Assembly (NCBI GenBank): GCA_036873135.1
Contig: JAPTYO010000018.1
Location: forward strand, 1,798,001 to 1,862,000
Origin: Clarkia xantiana subsp. parviflora
Lineage: Eukaryota > Streptophyta > Magnoliopsida > Myrtales > Onagraceae
Direction: 5' to 3'
Length of the DNA: 64,000 nt
The notes below the pieces were generated by a model that was given only the letters and a program-made list of their open reading frames with translations, did not search any database and was not told where the DNA came from. The translations under genes and the position numbers were made by a program. This document shows, piece by piece, positions 22,212 through 34,384 of the stretch (positions are counted from its first letter, which is position 1; the number at the start of each line of letters is the position of its first letter).

Positions 22212-23957
22212 TCAAACATGATACTTCTTCAAGTGTTCACCACTGAAGGAATGCTTCAACGTCTTGCCTTCGAGATCCTCTAACTTGTATGCATTGGGCA
22301 CTGGCATCCCCACGATCTTGTAGGGTCCTTTCCATTTTGGTGACAGCTTGTTGATCTGATCTTGATGAACAAACTCATTCCTCCGCCAGACAAGTTCTCC
22401 TACGAAGAATTGTCGGGACCTGACACGCCGATTATAGTATCGGGGTGTTGCCAGACGCATCCGGGCCTGGACTTCATCGGCTTTCCACCTCTTTTCCTCG
22501 AGCAAGTCTAAGTCTAGACGTCTCATTTCCTCATTTGTCAGAGGCTCGTAGTATTTCGCGCGATGGGATGCCACCGCTATCTCCACGGGAGCAACTGCCT
22601 CCGTGCCATAAACCAGGCCAAACGGAGTTTCTCCTGTTGACTGCTTGGGTGTTGTTCTCACAGCCCATAGCACATTCTCGAGCTCATCCAGCCAATGGCC
22701 CTGCAAAGCATAGACTCTCTTCTTCAAGCCGTCCATCACGATCTTGTTGGCTGACTCTACCTGGCCATTGGTCTTGGCGTGACGGACTGACGCGGTCCGA
22801 TACTCAATGTTTAATTCTTCCAGGTATTCCTTCAACTGAGCCCCATTGAACGGAGGTCCGTTGTCGCTGATCAATACTCGCGGGATCCCGTACCGGGATA
22901 TGATTTGAGTCTGAAGGAACTTGAGGATCTGCTGCCCCGTCGTTCTAGCCAATGCTTTGGCATCTATCCACTTTGATAAGTAGTCGATAGCCACGAGTAA
23001 GTATTTGCACTGACCTCTTGCTTGAGGAAGTGGTCCCACCAAGTCAATTCCCCATTGCGCAAAGGGCCATGCACTTCTGATGGGCGTTAGGTCTGCGGCG
23101 GGGGCCACGATATTCGGGGCGTACCTCTGGCATGCATCACAGGATCGGACCATTGCGGTTGCTTCTTTGTTCATCGAGGGCCAGTAGTAGCCTAAGTTCA
23201 ATGCTTTCCTCACTAGAGATCGGGCTCCTTCATGGCAGGCCGCGACTCCTTCATGTAGCTCCCTCAAGATCCGATTTGTGTCGGGTTCTGCTACGCATTT
23301 TAGAAAAGGCTTTACGTACCCTTTTTTGTACAACTGGTTCTCCACCATTGCATAGTTGTCCGCAATCCGCCGCAACCTGACAGCTGCCACTTTGTCATCG
23401 GGGAGTACCCCCGTAGTCAGGTACGTGACCATCGGGGTCATCCAAGTGGACTTCTCTTCTTCCTCCGATCCTGTCTCAATGGCACAGATCTCTACCGGAT
23501 CGATGTTTGAGATAATCACCTTCTCTAGGAAGTGCACCTTCCGATTCTCCTCGGGAGCCACTCCCAGAGCGAACTTGCTCAAGGCATCTGCTTCCGCGTT
23601 TTCTTCCCTTGGGATCGCCTCGATATCAAAACTTTTGAAGCTTCCCTTCAAAGTTTGCACCTCGTGCAAATATTTCTTCATTGTCGGGTTCTTAGCTTCA
23701 TAATTCCCCTGGACTTGATTTACAACCAAGCTAGCGTCGCACTTCACTTTTAAATGGTCAACCCCCGTACCTTTGGCAATCTTGAGGCCTGTGATGAGAG
23801 CCTCATACTCTGCTTCGTTGTTGGTGGCTTTGAATGTCAACGCCAGGGCATATCGTAAGGGCTCGCCTCCGCCGGGCGGTATCAACACGAATCCTGCCCC
23901 CGAGCCTTCTACACTCGATGAACCATCAGTGTACATCTCCCACGTATTCTCCTCATT
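22212..23957 (-). pseudogene. Element B pol C-terminal part (second RNase H and integrase), truncated
   Basis: The open frame on the minus strand carries the second RNase H (YTDGSSSVEGSGAG, NNEAEYEAL), the integrase zinc site and core (WGIDLVGPL, SDNGPP, QVESANK) and the C-terminal GPYKIVGMP block, ending at 22212. It equals the end of the full B polyprotein apart from a few substitutions, e.g. Ala for Ser in KKRVYALQGHW. At 23957 it is cut by the junction; the templated insert keeps the frame open and adds the gag motif RGTINVIHG in front. No start codon or promoter is evident. Confidence 0.88.
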
Positions 23958-23983
23958 ATCCCCATGAATCACATTAATTGTCC
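23958..23983. other. Templated insert at the duplication junction
   Basis: 26 bases between the two units. 24 of them (23960-23983) are the exact reverse complement of 24002-24025, the A sequence that begins unit 2. Neither A nor B has this sequence here in its intact copy. Confidence 0.93.
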
Positions 23984-24025
23984 CCCGCAAGGAGAAGCGG
24001 GGGACAATTAATGTGATTCATGGGG
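23960..24025. repeat. 29-base perfect inverted repeat spanning the junction
   Basis: Arms 23960-23988 and 23997-24025 pair perfectly around the 8-base spacer AAGGAGAA. Each arm reads out as RGTINVIHG on its own strand. Confidence 0.97.
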
Positions 24026-24753
24026 GTCTTGCTGCGGGAGGAGATACCACGGCGTCTCGGGAGGTCTATGCTTCTCGAATTCCCATTGCTGTGGTGCTTG
24101 GCAAGAGGGCCCGAAATTGGACTCCGAAAGAAGAAATGGTGATTCCCTTTTTAGCAGAGGACCTGATAGGTGTGGAGACCCCGCACGGTGTGTGGACCCT
24201 GAATGTGGATGGGTACGAGATGAAGCGAATCTTGATAGATGGAGGGAGCTCCTCCGACATTTTGTTCATGGATGCGCTGCAGGCCATGGGGAAAACCAAG
24301 AAGGACTTGAAGCCTGCGGACTTCCCGATGGTCGGATTTTCTGGGTCAACCTCTTACCCGGTGGGGATGATTACCTTACTGGTTGAATTCAGTAGCGGTT
24401 GGAAGTCAGAGAAGAGGAACGTGGAATTCGTGGTGGTCGAGTCCGCGGGGACTTACAATGCAATTATCGGGAGGACCACCATCAACCCGCTGGGGGCAAT
24501 TGCCTCAACTGTCCATCAGAAGATGAAGTTCCTGACCGACCACGGAGTCGGGGAGGTCCAAGGTGATCAGGTGGCCTCCAGGAAGTGCTATGTCAATGCC
24601 ACTCGAAGGAGAAATCGGGAGGCTATGACTGTTTTCCAGACTGACGCTGATCCCCGAGAGGAGTTTGGGCATCCCGCCCTGATGGAGGATTTGAAGGAGG
24701 TCGAGATTGATGGACCTCAGAGGAAGGTGAAAATCGGGTCCGCTCTGACTTAG
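23984..24753 (+). pseudogene. Element A gag end and protease (unit 2 copy)
   Basis: Copy of 5999-6768 with the protease motif ILIDGGSSSDIL and the same terminal TAG (24751-24753). It lacks the gag core and the Arg-Ser tract. Confidence 0.9.
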
Positions 24754-27700
24754 GAGACGGCCCGAGAATTGATTGATCTGTTGAAGGAGTTCAAGGAGCT
24801 GTTCGCCTGGTCCCCGAGTGACATGCCAGGAATCATCCCAATGTGATTACTCACGAGCTGAAGATTGATCCCGCGATCAAGCCGATTACACAGAGAAGGC
24901 GCCCGATGGGTGCCGACAAGAAGATCGCGATCCAGCAAGAGGTGGGCAGGTTGCTCGATGCTGGATTCATTAAGGAGCTCCGATTCCAGACCTGGGTCGC
25001 CAACCCAGTCCTGGTGTAGAAGAGCAATGGCAAGTGGCGGATGTGTGTCGATTTCCGCGACCTGAACAAAGCATGCCCGAAGGATTGCTATCCGCTCCCG
25101 AGGATTGACCAGCTGGTGGATGCTACATCGGGACATGAGTTGCTGAGCTTTATGGATGCCTACTCTGGCTACAATCAGATCAAGATGTCCAAGGAGGATG
25201 CCCCCCACACCGCCTTTTATGCTGATAGTGACATCTATCACTATGATGTCATGCCCTTTGGACTGATCAATGCAGGTGTAACTTATCAGAGGATGGTAAA
25301 CAAGCTGTTCGGGGATATGCTGGGGAAAACGATGGAGGCCTATGTGGACGACATGCTGGTGAAGTCCCGACAGGCCGAGGATCATGTTCACAACTTGGCC
25401 ACGGCGTTTGAGCGGATGAGGCTCCATCAAGTTCGCTTGAACCAGACCAAGTGTGCCTTCGGAGTGCACTCAGGGAAGTTTCTGGGCTTCATGGTGAGCC
25501 AGAGGGGAATCGAGGTGAACCTTGAGAAGCTAAAGGCAATCGAGGAGATGAAGTCCCCGACGAACCATCGGGAGGTGCAGGTGCTGAATGGCCGATTGGC
25601 CGCGATGAATCGCTTCCTGTCCAAGGCAAGTGATCGATCCATGCCGTTCTTTGAAGTGCTGAGGGCCAACAAGAAGTTTGAATGGACTGCCAAGTGGGAA
25701 GAGGCGTTACAGGCACTCAAGCAGCACCTCCGCACCCTCCCGCCATTGGCGAAGCCCATCCCAGACGAGCCACTCTATCTGTATTTGGCTGTTTCTGAAT
25801 TTGCTGCAAGCTCTGTCTTAGTGAAAATTGTAGAGGGTAGCCAAGTCCCCGTCTATTATGTAAGCAAGGCACTCGCCAAGTCTGAAATGAATTATCTCGC
25901 CGTTGAGAAGTATCTTTATGCGTTGATTGTTACCGCTCGGAAGCTGTGGCCTTACTTCCACGCACATGAAATTACTGTTTTGACGAATCAGCCCTTGAAA
26001 CATTTTTTGAACCGACCTGATGCGTCGGGGAGATCAGTCGAGCTTAGTGAGTTCCGCATTCACTTTGCTCCGAGAACGGCTATTAAGGGCCAGGCGTTGG
26101 CGGATTTCATAGCAGAGTCTACAGCCCCCGATCTAGAAGAAGCGGGCCCTGTAGAGGGGGCAACTATGGAAGTCCCGATAACAGAGCAGTCAGAACAGCC
26201 CGACGCCGAAAATACTTGGGAGATGTATACCGATGGCTCCTCAAATTCAGAAGGATCGGGAGCAGGTTTCGTACTGATACCACCAGATGGAGGCGAGCCC
26301 CTCCGATACGCCTTGGCCTTGACATTTAAGGCCACCAACAATGAAGCTGAATATGAGGCTCTCATCACTGGCCTCAAGATTTCTAAAGGAACGGGAGTTG
26401 GTCAGTTAAAGGTGAAGTGTGATGTTAGCCTGATTGTGAACCAAGTCCAGGGGCGATACGAAGCAAAGAGCCCGATGATTAAAAAATACCTTCGGGAGTT
26501 GCAAACCCTGAATGAGAGTTTCGATATTGAGGCGATCCCAAGGGAGGATAATGTGGAAGCAGATGCCTTAAGCAAGTTCGCCTTGGGGGCACCCCTTGAT
26601 GAAAGTCGGAAGGTGCATTTCTTGAAGAAGGTGATCCTGTCAACCACCGATCAGTTGGAGGTATGTGCCATTGAGATCGGATCGGAGGATCCCACTTGGA
26701 TTACCCCGATTGCCGCGTATCTGACAACGGGGGCAGTCCCCGATGATGAAGTAGCAGCCGGCAAAATACGCCGAATTGCGTCCAATTATGTGATGGTGGA
26801 CAATTAGCTGTACAAAAAGGGGTATTTAACTCCTTATCTGAAATGCGTGGCCGAGCCCGACACAGGTCGGAACCTTAGGGAGGTGCACGAAGGATATATG
26901 GCTTGTCATGAAAGGGCTCGATCCATCGTGAGGAAAGTGCTGAACCTGGGCTATTACTGGCCCTCGATGAACAAGGAGGCAACGATGCTAGTCCGATTCT
27001 GTGACGCTTGCCAGAAGTACGCCCCGAATATCGTGGCTCCAGCTGCCGATTTGACGTCCATCAAGAGTGCTTGGCCCTTCGCGCAATGGGGAATCGACTT
27101 GGTGGGACCCCTTCCAGTTGCAAAAGGTCAGTGTCGATATTTAATTGTGGCTGTTGATTATTTCTCGAAATGGATAGAAGCTAAGGCATTGGCCAAGACA
27201 ACGGGGAACCATATCCTCAAATTCATCCAGACCCATATCATATCCTGATACGGGATCCCCAATGTGGTGATCAGTGATAATGGCCCTCCGTTTAACGGGG
27301 CCCAGTGGAAGGAGTACTTGGAGGAACTAAAAATTGAGCATCGGACTGCCTCTGTCCATCATGCTCAAACCAATGGACAAGTGGAGTCAGCCAACAAGAT
27401 CGTGATGGACGGCCTAAAGAGGGTCCACGCCTTGAAGGGCAAATGGCTGGACGAGCTGGAAAATGTGCTTTGGGCTGTTAGAACAACACCCAAACGATCG
27501 ACCGGGGAGACTCCGTTTGGCCTTGTTTATGGTACGGAGGCAGTTGCTCCCGTCAAAATAGTTGTGGCATCCCATCGGACGAGGTATTACGAACCTCTGT
27601 CGAATGATGAAATGAGACGTCTGGACTTGGACTTGGTCGAAGAGAAGAGGCGGAGTGCCGAGGAGGCCCAGGCTCGGATGCGCTTGGCAACAACCCGATA

Positions 27701-27926
27701 TTATAATCGACGAGTCAAGTCTCGACAGTTCTTTGTCGGGGAACTGGTCTGGCGTCGGAACGAATTTACCCTTTTGGACCGGATCAACAAGATGTCACCA
27801 AAATGGGAAGGGCCTTATAAGGTCGTGGGGATGCCAGCTCGAAACGCGTATAAGTTGGAAGACCTCGATGGCAATGTGTTGAAGCATTCTTTTAGTGGCG
27901 AGCACTTGAAGAAATGTCATGCATGA
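24754..27926 (+). pseudogene. Element A pol (unit 2 copy), disrupted
   Basis: Same domains and same lesions as 6769-9941: one-base deletion near 24835, TAG 25017-25019, TAG 26805-26807 and TGA 27246-27248. Unit-specific changes include GCC to ACC (Ala to Thr) near 26645 and another GCC to ACC near 27691, both G to A. Confidence 0.9.
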
Positions 27927-28486
27927 TATTAAGTCGCCTTCAGTGGTGCATGTTTTTTATTAAGTCGCCTTCAGTGGTGCAAGTTGTTTATTAAGTCGCC
28001 TTCAGTGGTGCAAGTTGTTTATTAAGTCGCCTTCAGTGGTGCAAGTTGTTTATCGAAGTCGCCTTCAGTGGTACAAGTTGTTTATCGTTTTGAGTCAATA
28101 TAAACAGGTTTTGAGCCATCAATGAATAAAGAGGTTGCTTCCGACCAGATTGTGCTTAGACTTATCATTCTAAGTATGCTTAAATCGCCTTAAGTGGTGT
28201 AGCTAAATCGCCTTAAGTGGCATGGTTTCGCCTTAAATGGCATGGTTTCGCCTTAAGTGGCGTGGTTTCACCTTAAGTGGCGTGGTTTCGCCTTAAGCGG
28301 CGTGGTTTTGCCCTAAGTGGCACGATTAAATCGCCTTAAGTGATGTGGATAAATTGCCTTAAGTGGCAAGATTAAATCGCCTTAAGTGGTGTAGGTAAAA
28401 TGTCTTAAGTGACGCGTCGGAATTAATCTAAGTGGTATGATCGAATTGCCTTAAGTGGCGTGGTTAATTCACCTTAAGTGGTGCAG
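27927..28486 (+). repeat. 31-base and 20-base tandem repeats of A (unit 2 copy)
   Basis: Same blocks as 9942-10500 with a few substitutions and no change in copy number. Confidence 0.9.
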
Positions 28487-28571
28487 CGATAATCGGAACC
28501 AAAAGAGATTGATATTATCTAAAAGGTTCACAACAAAAGAAGGAAATTACAAGGATTCGAAAATTAAGTGA

Positions 28572-31526
28572 TTAAGCTTGATCCTTGGTAGCGTCGAGGG
28601 GAGCAGGGTCCACGAGGTCTGTGGCAGAAGGCTCCGTGGTCGAAGGATCGGATCCTGGAAGATTGGCCGCGGGAGGATCGGACTCTTGGAGGTCGGCCAG
28701 TGAAGGGTCGATCATCGGGGGATCAGTTGTCGGGAGGTCTGCACTTGGAGGCTCCACCGTGCCTTCAGCACCCGCAGCCCCCTCGGGGGTGTTGGCCCCG
28801 TCGCTTTCCTCGGAAAGGTTGAAATACCTCTCCGCGAAAGGGGGCGAGAGTCTGAGACTTGGTGAAGTCGATGGCACCACCATACTCCAGATGGAGCTCC
28901 TCGACGGCATTAAGCAAGGTGGTCTCCACCTCCGCCGTGCAAAACTTTACCGCGTCCACTTGGAATGCCTCGGAGCCCCGATAATCTTCCCGTCCCGTGG
29001 CCTCAGCCTCGGCCAGCTTGGTGGGAAACTCAGCGAGTTCCCGCTCCATCTGTTGAGACCGATTGGCGAGAAGGACTTTCTCAGCCTCCAGCCCCGCCTT
29101 GGCGTCCTCAAGGGCCTTCTTCTCGAGGACAAGCCTGTCCCGATCCTCCGCGCGCCCCTGCTGCTATTCCTGGAGCTTTTGTCGCTCCTGCTTCAACAGC
29201 CGCTCAAAGTCGTGGACCTGCCTCAGGAGGTCCTGAGTCTTCTGGTTAAGGAGGGCCTGCTCCTTAGCCAGTTTGCCCCTCGATGATTCGGAGGCAGCCA
29301 GATCCTCCTTGAGTTTGGCCAAGACCTCGGGGGCCGCCTTGGCACGCTCCTGCTCCAGGGCCTCCTCCAAGGCCAGGATGTACCCAAAACAGCGGTGCTG
29401 GTCCGCCGTTTCCTGTGGAAAAGAAAGGAACAGGTCAGTACACGAGAACATTTTACCTTATATACCAAGTGTAAAAACAGGAAGCCTTACCTCCACACGG
29501 CGAACGACCATGTTGCGAATGTCCCCGTGGATGTCCTCTCGAGCCAAGGAGAGCGGAAGCTTCATAGATGGCGGAACTGAACCTGCCAGCAGGTGCATAC
29601 CCAGTTCCGATGATACATCTTCCCGACACAGCGGGACCCTCCGCAATGACTCGATCGGAGTCCAGGGAGCCGCCGCCTGGTCGGGGGAGTAAAGCTGGTA
29701 GAAGCTCCCGTCTAAGGGGAGAGGGGGAACGACGCCCTAAGTGTCGGAGGTGCGGGCCTCCGAGCCGCCATGAGAACCCGTCGTCCCCTCGGGAGTCAGG
29801 CTCAAGACTGGCGAAAGCTACTGTGCCGGAGAAGATGGAGGCAGCCCTTCAGTAGTCGGCTCCAGCGGGGTCTGCCTCGCCCCCCGACGACGAACCAGGG
29901 GCTGACCCTCGCTCGCCTTCTCAGAAGAGTGAGAGATATCCAGGTCAACCACCCGACGGAACTGACCGTCCGTCGGGGCATCTTCAGTCCCCGATCTTCC
30001 TGGGGCTGGAAGAGAAAGGAGGGGCTCTCCGACCTGTGCGTCGGAGGGTGGCACCTCCGCTGAAGCTCCAGCTCCCGATTGACCTGCTGCTGGAGGACGA
30101 GAAGCTTCAGAAAGAAAATCAGGAATTTGATCAGGATCCTTACACCAAATGACGCGACGGGAGAGGTACTGGTCCTTCCCGTAATAATTGTAGTAACCCG
30201 CTTTGAGGATGCGGGGAGTCTCTCCTTGCAGGATGCGTTTGATCCCTTCGATCCTGGCTCCCTTATCGGAGGGGATTAACTCCTCAGGAATACGCCTCCT
30301 GTATAATCGAATTGCTAATCAGAGCTATTTACCTTCCTCGGGAGTCTTGGTGTTGAAGATGTGCTCCATCTTCTCCAACCGGGCCCGCATGATCTGCTCC
30401 GAAGTGGGAGGTGCCGATGAGGAGGCGACCCTCTTTGAAGACTTCCTCTTCCTGGCGGGGCGTTGGACAGCATCGGTCTCCGCCTACTTAAGCACGAGAT
30501 TGGTTAGCAATGATACCTTCTTAGCTGCAAAGACGAAAACGAAAGCGCAGTTAGAATATTACCCAAGGAACGAGGTTAGAAGGGCCGTCAAAGAGTTGAC
30601 CCCCGGAGGCGACATCAAGGAGTCGGATCCCGGTCAGAACCAGGTCCCGCTCCCCGATGGAGTTGGCATCGAGGGGAGCGAAGGAATCCCCCCAGCGATA
30701 AAGTTGGATGCAGTGGAGAATCTGGAAATCCTCCTCGGAGTAAGTGTGAAAAGCAGGAGCAGGGTCCGCCTCAACCTCCCATCGGGAGCAGGGTCCGCCT
30801 CAACCTCCCATCGGGACCATGGGATGGAGCTATTTCAGATGAAGAAATAATTCCTCTTCCAGCCACTGTTGTCGGGCCCCGAGTCAGTGATGAGCCCCCC
30901 GACCTTTGGCGACCTTCCAGGTGTCACCATTCCAGCTGTACCGGGAGAGCTGCGCCTTGCTCCATTTAGGCATTCGCGGGTAGAAGGCACAGACCCCGAC
31001 ATCATTACATTTCATCCCGTAGAAGGTCCGGAAAAGTCGGAGGCTGTAGGTCCACTGTTGGCGAAGGCAGAGAACAAGGAAGGCATTCCACACACGGATG
31101 GCGTGGGGGGAAAAGGTAGTCGGATGTGTTTTGTAATATTTACACATCTCGACTAAATTCCCACAGAAGGGGAATCGGATACTTGCCGATATTTTCCCGG
31201 TGGAGACAAATACCTCCCCTTCCCGGGGACGAGTGACCACAGGGTCACTCGGGACGCGAGGCCAAGGAAAAGGGAAGCGAGGCTCCCAGGTGGAAGTAAT
31301 ACACCCCTCCTGGAGAGCTGCATCATAGGCGGTTTCTCTCATTACAAGCATAATCGAACTTGAAGGGCTTCCTCACCCCGGAACTGGACTCACCGTCTGG
31401 AAAATAATCATGGCAAGAAAAGGCACATTTGATTTCCGCAAATGTTCGGGTAAGTTGATTGAGATAAAAGGAAAAACTATGCTAACAAGTTTTTTCGGAA
31501 TTGAAGGAGGAAATCTTACCAGACAT
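28572..31526 (-). pseudogene. Element A antisense gene (unit 2 copy), disrupted
   Basis: Same exon layout and lesions as 10587-13512, with start ATGTCTG at 31526-31520. It additionally carries a 29-base tandem duplication (30758-30815) inside exon 2, a further frameshift in an already broken gene. Confidence 0.75.
30758..30815. repeat. 29-base tandem duplication private to unit 2
   Basis: AGCAGGGTCCGCCTCAACCT + CCCATCGGG occurs twice in a row here but once in unit 1 (near 12773). It arose after the large duplication, or is a polymorphism between haplotypes. Confidence 0.93.
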
Positions 31527-31672
31527 GTTGAATCATAGAAGAAAGGATGATCTTGATGGTCGTGAGATCCTGGCCGCCGAAGTGTTGATCAGAAATAGAA
31601 AGGAGAGCTTGAGCTTTTAAAAACACAGAGAATGAAACGGTAGAGGAGAACTGAATAGTGCCAAGATTTTGG

Positions 31673-31682
31673 GTTTTATAGG
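31673..31682 (-). promoter_or_regulatory. TATA box upstream of the A antisense gene (unit 2 copy)
   Basis: Same minus-strand CCTATAAAACCC context as 13659-13668. Confidence 0.5.
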
Positions 31683-32011
31683 AGAGAGGACAGCCAAAGA
31701 GACGTTGCAATCCGGACCGTTGAAGATAAAACGCCTGAACCTGAATCGTCGAAACACTAGAGACAAAACGGCTAGAAAGTGCTTTTTCAGAAAAAACAGG
31801 CACGGGTACCCAAGCCGTCGCTTCGTCACCTGCTGCATTTAATAGTTGAGTGACCGAGAAATCTTTTCGGATTCGTTGGTTATCCTCGGAATATCGGAGA
31901 ATCTTGGAGGAGGAGATCTTCTTTAGAAGATTTTTCGTAAAGTCAAAAGCCTCCGATGCCGATATCGGGAGGTCTGGAACTGGACACGACGCACTGTAAG
32001 TCCCTCATGTC

Positions 32012-32022
32012 TTGGGGGCAAA
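32012..32022 (+). other. Polypurine tract of A (unit 2 copy)
   Basis: TTGGGGGCAAA directly before the LTR start. Confidence 0.85.
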
Positions 32023-32762
32023 TGATGGGTTTCGATATAGCCGTTAGGCCCATTAACGGCGACTAAACGGCGAAGTAGGCCCACTGGGCCCCAAAGGAGG
32101 CTTAGAAGACCAATACGAGGGGACCCGACAAGGTTGGTCCCGATATATGAGCTGAACGCTCCCGATCATATGCCTTTATGTAGGCCCCGATGATATGCCT
32201 TTAAGTAGGCCCCGATGATATGCCTTTAAGTAGGCCCCGATGATATGCCTTTAAGTAGGCCCCGATGATATGCCTTTAAGTAGGCCCCGATGATATGCCT
32301 TTAAGTAGGCCCCGATATTGAATCCCAGAGAATGCTGGCCCTGTCCCGATGACGAGGGGCCCCGAGCGGTGACCAAAGGAGATAACTCTGGAGTGCCCGA
32401 CATCCGTCGGGACTTGCCACCAGAGAACGAGGCCGAGAAACACGCCCACTATCAACATAGTGGGAAAGTGGCCTGAAAAGACGGAACGTGGGCTACCGGC
32501 CGAGATAAACGGAACGTGGCAGTTATCTCAACAGGTAACTGAGGTGACCCCTCCCCTATATAAAGGAAGGAGTTACCTCAGGATTGATACGTTCATACAC
32601 TTTCATACTGATACTTGCTTGCCTGCATCGAGATACTCATTTAAGCATCGGAGGGGGATTCTGGGTCACCGCCCGGTCTATCCCCTTCTTGCAGGATTAC
32701 TTGGAGCGAAGGAGTTCGGACTTCCGTCAAGAACGTACCGGAGTTCCAACCGTGATCCAACA
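32023..32762 (+). repeat. 3' LTR of element A (unit 2 copy)
   Basis: 740 bases with six 25-base units, as in unit 1. A G to A change at about 32464 (GTGGGAAAG for GTGGGGAAG) is one of few differences. The following TAAAT is 32763-32767. Confidence 0.93.
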
Positions 32763-32767
32763 TAAAT

Positions 32768-33779
32768 TTATATATTTATCTATCTATATATATATAATAT
32801 AATCTTGAAGTGTTTAATGTAGTGTTGACAAATAGTAAAATTCGCCCCTGACGTGTACAAATAATAACTTTTGATTGTTCCATCTCATCAACTATCTTTA
32901 TTAGCTTATCTGACATTGTACACATAACAATCTCACCATGCTTGGATGAGCTCCAAGCTCAAATATAACAAATATATAGATTTCAAATTATATTATATTA
33001 TAGTACATTACATTACATTTTTAATTTTATATTTAATATTACAATATGCATATATATTTAATCCAAACAAAATATATAATTTTAGTGTTAACATAATAAT
33101 ACAAATGAATGATAAGTACCAATATTTTTTTTTTAAAATTTATTAGTGGATTACTAACTCAAATATTATTAATTGTAATAATAATTTATAATTATGATGT
33201 CACCTAAACCCGAAAGAGTTCTCACGCACAATGTAATGTGGAGCATTGAGACAATTTAAAGAAAGCATAAAAATATATGATGTCACATTAGCAAATGTAA
33301 CTCATAACCTATTAGAATTGAGTAAAAAAACTATTTTAATTAATTTTCAACATTATATAAATCCTAAAAAATTAATATTATATGAATAAAATTAATTTAA
33401 ATAACCTATAAAAAAATGTTCTAGATTAATTGATATATTTTTTTCTCACACATAAATCGTTTTACTAATTTTTATTTATTTATAACTATTAATGCCTATT
33501 GACTTAATTGAGAATACGTTGATTATATGTATACGAAAACATATCTACTATATCCTATCATATAATACTATTTATTTGGGTTGATAACCTATTAAAAATA
33601 TATTTTTAGATTATACTTCATACATTTTTATTTTTTCGCACGTGTTTTTGTCTTCCATAAAATATAATTATATGGTCTTATGAATATTATTATAATATTT
33701 TCGACATAAAATAGTTTTTTGGGAAAAAAAAATATTGTATGAATGTGGTGGTGGGGGTGAGAAATGAATTATAATGTAA
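32768..33779. other. AT-rich spacer (unit 2 copy)
   Basis: Copy of 14754-15764 with a one-base gain in an A run near 33137. No gene is seen. Confidence 0.8.
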
Positions 33780-34384
33780 CTAGGTGCCGAACCAGCGCAT
33801 CACGCGGGTGATGTAAAAAGTAAAATAAACTTTTAAATGAAAAATAAAATGTGAAATGAAACTTTAATATGAAAAATTAATATTTTTACATATTAAAATT
33901 ATAATAATATATATATATATATAATAAAGTAAAAGGAAAGAGTGTGGGATGACTTAGAGTTGCCACGTCATAATAGCATCTAGGATGAATTCCATTTTTA
34001 GCACGACATAATAGCATCTAGAAAGAATTCCATGCTGACACGTCATAAATTTAATCCACTCGCAAGTATCTTCTACGCGCTGCTTTCTCCGCCCGTTTCT
34101 TCACTCCACAATTACTGTCATTCACTTATTTGCACGTTAATTATCCCCTCTCATAATCTCTTCCTCTCCCACCTTCACCTTAATTAATATATAGTTTTTG
34201 AAACCTCCATTTTTAAGAAAAATAAATAGATTAAAATTGAGTTTTTTTAAAAAATTATTTTCTTAGGTGGAGTTGTATAATTGGTTAACAATGAGTATGA
34301 CGTGGCACTTTCAGATGAACTCCAAATGCTGACGTGGCAACTCTAGGTCCTCCCACTCTCTTTCATTTTACTTTATTATATATA
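33780..34384 (-). mobile_element. Helitron-like element H0 (unit 2 copy)
   Basis: Same structure as in unit 1: CTAG end at 33783-33780 followed by T, hairpin next to it, and the internal inverted pair. It is four bases shorter in the TA run. Confidence 0.5.

Larger units (their letters stand above)
5999..23957. repeat. Unit 1 of an ~18 kb direct tandem duplication
   Basis: 17,959 bases that recur as 23984-41969. Offsets are constant (17985, then 18014 after a 29-base repeat gain, then 18010-18012 after small AT-run changes). The unit starts inside the gag of element A and ends inside the RNase H of element B, so transposition did not create it. Differences are sparse and mostly C/T or G/A changes. 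Confidence 0.96.
17250..23957 (-). mobile_element. Element B, truncated copy in unit 1
   Basis: Holds the 3' LTR, polypurine tract, antisense gene, repeat block and the 3' third of pol, then stops inside the second RNase H at the duplication junction. It is nearly identical to 35262-41969. It has no 5' LTR, promoter, gag, protease or reverse transcriptase and cannot move by itself. Confidence 0.93.
23984..32762 (+). mobile_element. Element A, truncated copy in unit 2
   Basis: Lacks the 5' LTR, primer site and first half of gag, and begins in the GTINVIHGG region. The same stops and frameshifts as in the full copy show that A was already dead when it was duplicated. The right end has its 3' LTR and TAAAT flank (32763-32767). 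Confidence 0.94.

Noticed and set aside
22445..23967. Plus-strand frames opposite integrase and RNase H of B
   Set aside because: Mirror images of the minus-strand pol frame; low-complexity Ser/Leu/Arg composition.
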